A stretch of 6,846 nucleotides of DNA, taken from positions 1 through 6,846 of the forward strand of contig SLIW01000359.1 in the NCBI GenBank assembly GCA_007135435.1, in the 5' to 3' direction. Source of the stretch: Natronomonas sp. (lineage in GTDB: Archaea; Halobacteriota; Halobacteria; Halobacteriales; Haloarculaceae). The notes beneath the pieces were generated by a model. It was not told where the DNA came from and searched no databases. It saw only the letters and a list, made by a program, of their open reading frames with translations. A program made the position numbers and the translations under genes. This document shows positions 1-5,058 of the stretch, in pieces (positions within the stretch are counted from its first letter, which is position 1; each line of letters begins with the position of its first letter).

Positions 1-478
1 CCTTGCTCTTCTCGGCGTTCTCCTCCTCGTCGAACACGAGGAGGCCGATGCTTCCGGAGCTGACCCGCCAGCGCCCGCCGCTTATCTCGTCGATCGACAG
101 GTTCGTCGGGTCGACCCCTATACAGTCTTCGCTGAAAGACAGTTGGTCCACGTCATCTTCGTCTTCCTCGGCTTCTTCGTCTTCCTCGGCTTCTTCTTCT
201 TCCTCGGCTTCTTCGTCTTCCTCGGCTTCTTCGTCTTCCTCGGCTTCTTCGTCTTCCTCGGCTTCCTGGTCGTCGCCGTCGTCGTTTTCCTGGGGCGTCC
301 CCGACTCGTCGCTCCCGGATTCATCGGTGGGTTCGTCGTCAGACCCAAAGTCGATCGCGACCCCATCGTCTCCGATATCGATGGTACACCCAGCCAATGC
401 GACACTCCCCGACGCCACAGCGATGGTGCGGAGGAGCGACCGACGGCTCGGCTTACCGTCCGACCGTTCAGCAGTCAC
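1..478 (-). CDS. Tat-exported lipoprotein, N-terminal 159 residues (C-terminus beyond window)
   Basis: The visible part has a twin-arginine signal (R12-R13 followed by SLLRTIAVASGS) ending in a lipobox, LAGC, with the lipid-bearing cysteine at residue 31. That predicts folded export by Tat and anchoring on the outer face of the membrane. After Cys31 comes an acidic, Ser/Thr-rich linker, then a Glu/Asp/Ala repeat (residues 72-107), then the start of a folded-looking domain with DCIGVDPTNL and GGRWRVSSGS. The GTG at 478 is chosen because GAGGTG at 485-490 sits six bases upstream, as expected for an archaeal ribosome site; an in-frame GTG at 487 is less likely because it overlaps that site. The C-terminal domain resembles the short Cys/Trp-containing domain seen after acidic linkers in other haloarchaeal secreted proteins, but I cannot name the family. 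Function is unknown. The signal peptide is clear; the role is not. Confidence 0.85.
   Translation of the reverse strand, partial: MTAERSDGKPSRRSLLRTIAVASGSVALAGCTIDIGDDGVAIDFGSDDEPTDESGSDESGTPQENDDGDDQEAEEDEEAEEDEEAEEDEEAEEEEEAEEDEEAEEDEDDVDQLSFSEDCIGVDPTNLSIDEISGGRWRVSSGSIGLLVFDEEENAEKSK
158..265 (-). repeat. Six 18-bp tandem repeats encoding an E/D/A-rich linker
   Basis: On the plus strand six adjacent copies of TTCGTCTTCCTCGGCTTC run without gaps. Five are identical and the third has one G-to-T change. Eighteen bases is six codons, so the minus-strand gene keeps its frame and reads repeated EAEEDE hexapeptides, with one EAEEEE. The near-identity of the copies points to recent expansion by slippage or unequal exchange, and copy number probably varies between strains. 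The role is likely a flexible, highly charged spacer holding the distal domain away from the membrane. Confidence 0.93.
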
Positions 479-852
479 ACAAGACACCTCTCGTAGTCGT
501 CGCGTGCGCGTCGTTCGCCCCTCTCCCAACCCCTGCAAGGACTACCTGCATGGTCATAGACGGGGAGACAAGTAACTATTATTTAACGTTACTGCAAAAC
601 TAGGTTATTACTGTGGTCTGACCCTCGAAACCGAACGGTAAGGACCCATAATTATTTCGCCAAATTCGCATGTGTTGTGTCGGCTTTCTACTGCGTCAGC
701 AGAACACGGTGCGTTCTGATGGGCGACTGAACGCTTCGTTCTCGGGACGCGTCGGTCGCTTCTCTTCCTGCGTTGTCTTCCACAATCGGAGAGTTTCGCG
801 ATCATGAGAGAGCACAGCTCGTGCGATGCGTATTGGATATCGGCCTGAGCGT
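479..852. other. Intergenic region, no convincing gene
   Basis: This 374-base stretch lies upstream of the lipoprotein gene and past the end of the possible small gene on the same strand. It holds two AT-rich patches (about 573-606 and 649-668) that could be promoters. A 65-codon minus-strand stretch at 608-805 begins MIAKLSDCGR, is strongly basic, and shows neither haloarchaeal acidic composition nor a clear ribosome site. I see no RNA gene or mobile element end here. Confidence 0.5.
579..586 (-). promoter_or_regulatory. Possible TATA box for the lipoprotein gene
   Basis: Read on the minus strand this is TTAAATAA, in the most AT-rich patch between the lipoprotein and the next gene. A haloarchaeal TATA box lies about 25 bases before the transcript start. 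That would place the start near 555 and give a leader of roughly 75 bases before the GTG at 478. The position and composition fit, but no experiment or conserved BRE supports it. Confidence 0.4.
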
Positions 853-1077
853 TCAACCCACGACGTACCCACCATCCGTGACCATCTCGACGGCATCGAA
901 TTCGTGGTAGTCGACCGTGTCTTCGACTCGGTCTTCGAGCGGCACCGTCAGGAGGCACGTCCGATCGACGAGGCAGGGCTGGGAACACCGGTCCGCGAGC
1001 AGTTCGTGCCGTTTGCACGCCGTGCAATATTGCACGAAATAGTCTGATGGTCGCAGACCTCGTCGCGATAGCTGCAT
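853..1077 (-). CDS. Possible small cysteine-rich (zinc-knuckle-like) protein, 74 aa
   Basis: The ORF encodes 74 residues with five cysteines: C18, C21, C31, C35 and C41. The spacing CxxC, nine residues, CxxxC resembles a small zinc knuckle of the kind common among short haloarchaeal proteins. The second half is acidic (LEDRVEDTVDYHEFD), and codons mostly end in G or C, both typical of real genes here. GGGAG on the minus strand lies a few bases before the ATG. Against it: its ATG overlaps the ATG of the divergent methyltransferase by two bases, and a strong palindrome falls inside it. The same frame is open further upstream to an ATG at 1149, but that would run antisense into the methyltransferase. 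I do not recognise a family. It could be a chance ORF. Confidence 0.42.
   Translation of the reverse strand: MQLSRRGLRPSDYFVQYCTACKRHELLADRCSQPCLVDRTCLLTVPLEDRVEDTVDYHEFDAVEMVTDGGYVVG
1013..1036. promoter_or_regulatory. Nested palindrome (three alternating TTGCACG half-sites), possible operator
   Basis: TTGCACG (1013-1019), its reverse complement CGTGCAA (1021-1027), and TTGCACG again (1030-1036) lie almost back to back. The last two form a perfect 16-base palindrome, CGTGCAATATTGCACG (1021-1036); the first two form another around a single C. The site is 40-63 bases before the methyltransferase ATG, and its AATATT centre could also serve as a weak TATA element. This arrangement is typical of an operator for a dimeric winged-helix regulator. 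No regulator gene lies next to it in the window other than the one at 5042-5869. Confidence 0.5.
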
Positions 1078-2158
1078 GGCACTCCCGAGAACCGCGGACG
1101 ATCCGATCGACGAGGAACGATTGGACGAACTCGTGGGAATGGCCGTCAACGAGCTCGGAGCGGCCTATTACGCGCCATTGGTCGTCATCGGCGACAGGCT
1201 CGGACTCTACGAGGCGTTGGCCGACGGCGGCCCGCTCTCGCCCGACGAGTTGGCCGAGCGGACCGACACCGTCGACCCGTACGTCGCCGAGTGGCTCGCT
1301 GCGGGTGCGGCAGGGGGATACGTCACCTTCGATCCCGAGACGGGTCGCTACAGCCTCACCCCCGAGCAGGCGGCACTGCTGGCCGACGAAGACAGTCCCG
1401 CGTTCATCGCGGGCGGGTTCCAGGGGTTGCGAGGCTATCAGAAGAACCTCTCGGCGATCGAGGCCGATTTCCGAGCCGGCGAGGGTCTGGGTTGGCACGA
1501 GCACGACGAGGACGTCTGTCACGGCACCGAGCGCTTCTACCGGCCCGGCTATTCGACGAATCTCGTCGACGAGTGGATTCCCGCGCTCGATGGAATGGAC
1601 GAGCGGCTCAGGGCGGGTGCCCGCGTCGCCGACGTCGGCTGTGGGCACGGTGCCTCGACGATCATCATGGCCGAGGCCTACCCTGACTCGGCGTTCGTCG
1701 CCATCGATTACCACGAGGGATCGATCGAGGTGGCCCGCGAGCGAGCCGAAGACGCTGGCGTTGCGGACCGTATCAGCTTCGAGGTGGCGACGGCGAAGGA
1801 GTACGACGGGGCGGACTACGACCTCGTGATGATGTTCGACGCGTATCACGACATGGGTGATCCGGTCGGCGTGGCGGCACACGTTCGAGAGACGCTCGGC
1901 GACGACGGCGTGTGGATGCTGGTCGAGCCCAACGCCCGCGATCGCATCGAGGACAACCTGAACCCGGTGGGAAGGGCGTTCTACTGCGCCTCGACGCTCG
2001 CGTGTGTCCCGAACTCGCTCGCGCAGGGTGGCGATCCCGTACTGGGGGCACAGGCTGGCGAAGCGCGTCTCCGTGAGGTGATCACCGAGGGCGGGTTTAC
2101 GCAGGTCCGCCGGGCGGCCGAGACGCCGTTCAACCTCGTACTCGAGGCCAGACCGTGA
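1076..2158 (+). CDS. SAM-dependent methyltransferase with N-terminal winged helix (Rv2258c-like)
   Basis: A cytosolic class I methyltransferase of 360 residues that transfers a methyl group from S-adenosylmethionine to an unidentified small molecule. Residues about 20-100 form the winged-helix region typical of this family (LVVIGDRLGLYEALADGG, then SPDELAERT), thought to mediate dimerisation and shape the substrate pocket. The Rossmann domain follows: motif I VADVGCGHGAST at 184-195, an acidic residue after strand 2 at D211 (FVAIDYHEG), FDAYHDMGDP at 254-263, and the family-typical ending PFNLVLEARP. The 1076 start is preferred because DDPIDEERLDELV looks like the natural N-terminus; no ribosome site precedes it, so the transcript may be leaderless. 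The stop overlaps the start of a micro-ORF (TGATG), and the flavoprotein at 2241 follows, so the two enzymes probably share a transcript and pathway. Substrate is unknown. Confidence 0.88.
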   Translation: MALPRTADDPIDEERLDELVGMAVNELGAAYYAPLVVIGDRLGLYEALADGGPLSPDELAERTDTVDPYVAEWLAAGAAGGYVTFDPETGRYSLTPEQAALLADEDSPAFIAGGFQGLRGYQKNLSAIEADFRAGEGLGWHEHDEDVCHGTERFYRPGYSTNLVDEWIPALDGMDERLRAGARVADVGCGHGASTIIMAEAYPDSAFVAIDYHEGSIEVARERAEDAGVADRISFEVATAKEYDGADYDLVMMFDAYHDMGDPVGVAAHVRETLGDDGVWMLVEPNARDRIEDNLNPVGRAFYCASTLACVPNSLAQGGDPVLGAQAGEARLREVITEGGFTQVRRAAETPFNLVLEARP

Positions 2159-2244
2159 TGACAGTCCCGATCCGCTCGTCGGCGGGTCAGCGCGTACTCC
2201 CGAGAGGACACACCAGACGGACAGCATCGGGAGCCGCCCGATGA
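2158..2244 (+). CDS. 28-residue micro-ORF linking methyltransferase and flavoprotein
   Basis: ATG at 2158 overlaps the methyltransferase stop (TGATG), and its own TGA overlaps the flavoprotein start (ATGA at 2241). The whole 82-base gap is therefore translated if ribosomes reinitiate. The peptide starts MTVPIRSSAGQRVLPRG, is Arg-rich and has no acidic residues, unlike a normal haloarchaeal protein. It may only serve to carry ribosomes to the next start, or be a chance reading. Confidence 0.25.
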   Translation: MTVPIRSSAGQRVLPRGHTRRTASGAAR

Positions 2245-3590
2245 CCTTGGCGACCGTCCCTCCATACGATCCGGATCGGATCACCGGGAAGCGGGGCCAC
2301 GCAGTGGTCGTTGGGGCGAGCATGGCCGGCCTGCTCGCTAGCCGGGTCCTGGTCGATCGGTTCGAGACGGTCACGCTCGTCGACAGGGATCGGCTTCCCG
2401 ACGACGCACGCGTTCGGCGGGGGACGCCTCAGGCGCGTCACATCCACGTGATGCAGAAGGCCGGACGGGAGACGCTGGAGGACCTCTTCCCCGGTTACGG
2501 CGAGGAGTTGACGGAGGCCGGCGCGCTAGTGATCGATCTCGCGAGCGACGTCGAGATATACGATAACGGGGACTTCCTCGCACACGGGCCGAATCGCATA
2601 CAGCAGTACAGCGCGAGTCGACCGATGTTCGAGCAGGTCACTCGGCGACGGGTCGCCTCGCTCGATCGTGTCACGATACGAGACCGGTGTCACTTCGTCG
2701 ACTACCTCCTCGACGACGACGGGGCGACCGTCACGGGCGTCACCGTCCGAACCGGGGCTGACGAACGGGAGATCCCTGCCGAGTTAGTCGTGGATGCCAC
2801 CGGTCGAACGTCCCGGACGCCAGCGTGGCTCGAAAACCACGGCTATGCACCCCCGCCCACTGACGAAGTATACATCGATCTGGCGTACAGTACGACCGTC
2901 CTCGAGCGGCCCCCTGACGATCAACGGACGCTTCTGGCACTGCCCGACGCGCCCCGCAAGCGCGGGGGCGCGGTCTTCCCGATCGAGGACGGGCGGTGGC
3001 TGGTGACGCTGGCCGGGATGCACGGTGATCATCCGCCGAGCGATTCGGAGGGCTATCGCGAGTATGCCGCCAGTCTTCCCGTCTCCGCCGTCACGCGCAT
3101 CCTCGAAGAACATGATCGGGTCTCCGAGGATATCTACACGTACCCGATCCCGTCCAACCTCAGGCGTCGGTACGAGGACCTCGAGCGGTTTCCCGGCGGG
3201 CTGGTCGTCATCGGTGATGCGATCGCCAGCTTCAACCCGGTCTACGGCCAGGGGATGTCGGTGGCTGCACTCGAGGCCGTCCAGTTACACCATGTGCTGG
3301 CCACGGACGGCGGTGACGAGCTCGCACTCCGATTCTTCGAGCGGATCCAGCAGGTCGTGGACGACGCGTGGAACATCGCCGTCGGTAACGACTTCCGGTT
3401 CTCGGAGACGACCGGCCAGAAACCCGTGGGGACGGATCTCCTGAACCGGTACATCGCCAGGTTGAACCGCAAGGCCCACACCGACGGTCGCCTGGCCGAC
3501 GCCTTCATGCGTGTCGTCGTCATGGAGGAACGACCGACCTCACTGTTCCGTCCGAGCGTCATGTGGCGAGTCCTCAAACCGGGTCACTGA
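2241..3590 (+). CDS. FAD-dependent monooxygenase-like oxidoreductase
   Basis: A 449-residue flavoprotein of the p-hydroxybenzoate-hydroxylase-type fold, expected to bind FAD and hydroxylate or otherwise oxidise an organic substrate using NAD(P)H and oxygen. Visible motifs in order: the dinucleotide-binding turn VVVGASMAG (22-30) with an acidic residue at D48; RRGTPQARHIH (59-69), which matches the RxGxPQxRHxH segment of many actinobacterial homologues; VVDATGR (183-189), the DG-type motif; FPIEDGRWLVTLAG (246-259); and the GD motif in VVIGDAIASFNPVYGQGMS (322-340) that contacts the FAD ribityl and pyrophosphate. Length is normal. The ATG at 2241 has GGGAG (2229-2233) seven bases upstream. It follows the methyltransferase in the same direction, suggesting a hydroxylate-then-methylate pair. 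No tryptophan motif of flavin halogenases is seen, so halogenation is unlikely. Substrate is unknown. Confidence 0.86.
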   Translation: MTLATVPPYDPDRITGKRGHAVVVGASMAGLLASRVLVDRFETVTLVDRDRLPDDARVRRGTPQARHIHVMQKAGRETLEDLFPGYGEELTEAGALVIDLASDVEIYDNGDFLAHGPNRIQQYSASRPMFEQVTRRRVASLDRVTIRDRCHFVDYLLDDDGATVTGVTVRTGADEREIPAELVVDATGRTSRTPAWLENHGYAPPPTDEVYIDLAYSTTVLERPPDDQRTLLALPDAPRKRGGAVFPIEDGRWLVTLAGMHGDHPPSDSEGYREYAASLPVSAVTRILEEHDRVSEDIYTYPIPSNLRRRYEDLERFPGGLVVIGDAIASFNPVYGQGMSVAALEAVQLHHVLATDGGDELALRFFERIQQVVDDAWNIAVGNDFRFSETTGQKPVGTDLLNRYIARLNRKAHTDGRLADAFMRVVVMEERPTSLFRPSVMWRVLKPGH

Positions 3591-3655
3591 GGTCCATCGA
3601 TGGTGACGGAAGTCTCCCGGTCGATTCAGCGGTTCCGAGATGGATCCTGATAGAT

Positions 3656-3671
3656 ACTGACTGCGGTCAGT
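3656..3671. repeat. Short hairpin, 6-bp stem
   Basis: ACTGAC and GTCAGT are perfect inverted copies around a TGCG loop, 65 bases after the flavoprotein stop. It could mark the 3' end of that transcript, but no T-rich tract follows, which archaeal terminators usually need. Confidence 0.4.
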
Positions 3672-3686
3672 TGGTCGGGTGTCTGC

Positions 3687-3732
3687 ATAGCTAGAGTGTG
3701 TGTTGGCTCGGCCCGTGCGTACTCCTAGCTAT
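3687..3732. repeat. 8-bp inverted repeat with 30-base spacer
   Basis: ATAGCTAG at 3687-3694 is matched by CTAGCTAT at 3725-3732. Pairing can continue with AGT/ACT past one unpaired C. It is the second of four short dyads between 3656 and 3786. Function is unknown. Confidence 0.4.
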
Positions 3733-3740
3733 CACACCCA

Positions 3741-3751
3741 GGGGAAACCCC
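3741..3751. repeat. Small GGGG-AAA-CCCC hairpin
   Basis: Four G and four C bases flank AAA. It is short but lies in line with the other dyads of this gap. Confidence 0.3.
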
Positions 3752-3766
3752 GTGTCACCCCAGAGT

Positions 3767-3786
3767 GGATGGGACGGATCCCATCC
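3767..3786. repeat. Perfect 8-bp hairpin
   Basis: GGATGGGA (3767-3774) and TCCCATCC (3779-3786) are exact inverted copies around a CGGA tetraloop. It is the strongest hairpin in this gap and lies 24 bases before the 16-bp tandem array. It could be an RNA structure in the leader of the downstream operon or a protein site on DNA. Confidence 0.5.
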
Positions 3787-3810
3787 GGAGGCCAGCACGT
3801 GTCGAACACA

Positions 3811-3954
3811 CGACCCACGCAACTGACTGCTCACGCGACGGACGGCCCACGCAACGGTCGACCCACGCGACGGCCCGACGGTGCAACGGCCGACCCACGC
3901 CACAGACCGGCCACACAATGGCCGACCCACGCAACGGACGAGCCACACGACGGC
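3811..3954. repeat. Nine tandem 16-bp repeat units
   Basis: The 144 bases split exactly into nine units of 16 with the consensus CGACCCACGCAACGGN. The best copies are units 1, 3, 4 and 8; units 5 and 7 are the most diverged. The following 16 bases (3955-3970) only faintly resemble a unit. Sixteen is not a multiple of three, so successive copies fall in different reading frames, which argues against coding. There are no unique spacers, so it is not a CRISPR array. It lies between the flavoprotein gene and the operon starting at 4015. It could be a minisatellite or an array of protein-binding sites spaced about one and a half helical turns apart. Confidence 0.85.
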
Positions 3955-4002
3955 CTGCAGACACCCGCGGGGACGTGTATCGGGCGGCGCTGGCCAGCTA
4001 AC

Positions 4003-4007
4003 GGAGG
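4003..4007 (+). promoter_or_regulatory. Strong ribosome binding site for the 35-residue ORF
   Basis: GGAGG, fully complementary to the archaeal anti-Shine-Dalgarno, ends seven bases before the ATG at 4015. It is one of the best sites in the window and the main reason to believe the short ORF is translated. Confidence 0.7.
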
Positions 4008-4014
4008 AACCACA

Positions 4015-4122
4015 ATGCCAAGGAAGATCGGATTCGACGGAGTACAGCAGACAGGAACGAACGACCAGGCACCCGATGTGCGGCGGCGCGGCACCGCCCA
4101 CCTCGTGGAGGGCTCGCGATGA
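4015..4122 (+). CDS. Small ORF, 35 aa, coupled to ArsM-like gene
   Basis: The peptide begins MPRKIGFDGVQQTGTNDQ and ends HLVEGSR. It has no cysteine, no membrane segment and no family I recognise. Two features support real translation: a GGAGG site at ideal spacing, and a stop that overlaps the next start as ATGA (4119-4122). The last codons also contain the GGAGGG (4107-4112) that serves the ArsM-like gene six bases downstream, so the two are probably translationally coupled. It may be a leader peptide that controls the methyltransferase, or a small functional protein. The composition is more basic than usual for a haloarchaeon, which weakens the case for a stable protein. Confidence 0.6.
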   Translation: MPRKIGFDGVQQTGTNDQAPDVRRRGTAHLVEGSR

Positions 4123-4892
4123 CCGACGCACTCGACACGCAGAAACTCGAGCGGGAGGTCAAGTCGATGTACCGGGACGTCGCGGAGACCGCCGACGGGG
4201 AGTTCCACTTCGAGACGGGACGCGAGCTGGCCGAGCGGCTCGGCTACGATCCGGACGTGCTCGCGTACGTCCCGGACGCCGCGATCGAGTCGTTCGCGGG
4301 GGTCGGCCACCCGTTCGCGCTTGCGGACCTCGAGCCCGGCGAGGCGGTCCTCGACCTCGGGAGCGGCTCGGGGACGGACCTATTCGTCGCGGCGATCCAC
4401 GTCACCGAGACCGGGACGGTCACCGGCGTCGACATGACCGAGGCGCAGATCGAGAAGGCCCGCCGGCTCGCCGACGAGAACCTGTTCCACAACGTGTCGA
4501 TCCGGCAGGGACGCATCGAGGACCTCCCGTTCGACGACGGGACGTTCGACGTCGTGATCTCGAACGGCGTCATCAACCTCTCGGCCGAGAAGGACCGCGT
4601 GTTCGCTGAGGCGAACCGCGTCCTCCGGGACGGGGGTCGGCTCGCGATCTCGGACATCGTCAGCGAGCGACAGCTGCCCGAGCGCATCAAGAACGACGCG
4701 GACCTCTGGGCGGCCTGCATCGGCGGTGCCGAGCAGGCCGAGAGCTACACCTCGCTCGTCGAGGACGCCGGCTTCGAGTTCGGGCAGGTACGCGTGAACG
4801 ACGGCTACGAGTTCATCTCGGAGCAGGCAGCCAACGCGTGCCAGACCTACGGCGTGAAGAGCATCTCGCTTCGGGCGGACAAACCGACCTGA
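4119..4892 (+). CDS. ArsM-like SAM-dependent methyltransferase
   Basis: A 257-residue cytosolic methyltransferase resembling arsenite methyltransferases, which methylate As(III) bound by cysteine thiolates. Family features: an N-terminal region with LGYDPDVLAYVPD (41-53), motif I VLDLGSGSGTD (77-87), VTGVDMTEAQIEKAR (101-115), the ArsM signature SNGVINLSAEKDRVF (148-162), the WAACIGGAEQAESY segment (197-210), and a C-terminal GVKSISLRADKP (245-256). Only two cysteines remain: C200 in the CIGGA motif and C241 near the end. The cysteine usual in the GLGCGNP motif is V62 here, and that of SNCVINL is G150. The start has GGAGGG six bases upstream. It may therefore methylate arsenite through a reduced site, or act on another substrate. 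It sits between two tiny ORFs and upstream of a regulator, apparently in one operon. Family membership is firm; the arsenic role is not. Confidence 0.85.
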   Translation: MTDALDTQKLEREVKSMYRDVAETADGEFHFETGRELAERLGYDPDVLAYVPDAAIESFAGVGHPFALADLEPGEAVLDLGSGSGTDLFVAAIHVTETGTVTGVDMTEAQIEKARRLADENLFHNVSIRQGRIEDLPFDDGTFDVVISNGVINLSAEKDRVFAEANRVLRDGGRLAISDIVSERQLPERIKNDADLWAACIGGAEQAESYTSLVEDAGFEFGQVRVNDGYEFISEQAANACQTYGVKSISLRADKPT

Positions 4893-4902
4893 GACGCACG
4901 CC

Positions 4903-5058
4903 ATGACTCCCAGCAACGTTTCCGAAGACGGCGACGTGCCCGATACCGTCCCGGGATACGGCTGGGTCCTGAGGGGTGACGGCCGCATCACGGTCGTCCC
5001 CGGCCAGGACCCCGAGGTCCGGGGACGCCAGGGAGGTGACCGTGTCGGTACTCGATAG
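4903..5058 (+). CDS. Small ORF, 51 aa, between methyltransferase and regulator
   Basis: The ORF starts ten bases after the ArsM-like stop and overlaps the regulator start by 17 bases in another frame. The peptide begins MTPSNVSEDGDVPDTVPGYG, then WVLRGDGRITVVPGQDPEV, and ends in a basic tail that coincides with the regulator's ribosome site. The acidic, Gly/Pro-containing first 40 residues have haloarchaeal codon and amino-acid character, which supports a real protein. The Gly-Trp and RGDGRITVVPG segments suggest a small beta structure. No cysteine, signal or family is recognised, and no strong ribosome site precedes it, so translation would depend on coupling with the methyltransferase. If not a gene, it is simply the intergenic leader of the regulator. 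Confidence 0.45.
   Translation: MTPSNVSEDGDVPDTVPGYGWVLRGDGRITVVPGQDPEVRGRQGGDRVGTR
5032..5039 (+). promoter_or_regulatory. Full-length Shine-Dalgarno GGAGGTGA that sets the regulator start
   Basis: All eight bases pair with the archaeal 16S 3' tail. The GGAGG core lies five bases before the GTG at 5042, which fixes that codon as the start rather than the in-frame GTG at 4976 or the GTG inside this site at 5036. Confidence 0.8.

Noticed and set aside
3..575. Serine-rich plus-strand open frame over the lipoprotein gene
   Set aside because: The poly-Ser stretch is the reverse reading of the Glu-rich repeats. The minus strand has a Tat signal, lipobox and ribosome site, so it is the coding strand.
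826..1047. 73-codon plus-strand ORF beginning MRIGYRPERS
   Set aside because: No ribosome site, poorer GC at third codon positions than the opposite-strand ORF, and no family resemblance.
608..2374. Long 588-codon open frame on the minus strand
   Set aside because: It runs antisense to the methyltransferase, whose motifs are unmistakable. The translation has no recognisable domain and is Arg-rich; long antisense frames are common in GC-rich DNA.
3811..3954. CRISPR array
   Set aside because: Units are directly adjacent with no unique spacers, are only 16 bases, and no cas gene is visible.
3700..4122. Longer 140-residue version of the 35-residue ORF, starting far upstream
   Set aside because: It would have to read through the 16-bp array, whose period breaks any codon periodicity, and it has no ribosome site. 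The internal ATG at 4015 has a perfect one.
3691..4131. Minus-strand frame of 146 codons across the 16-bp array
   Set aside because: It is open because the repeat unit has no stop in that direction. The peptide (WVGRPLRG-like repeats) is basic and Trp/Arg-rich, unlike haloarchaeal proteins.
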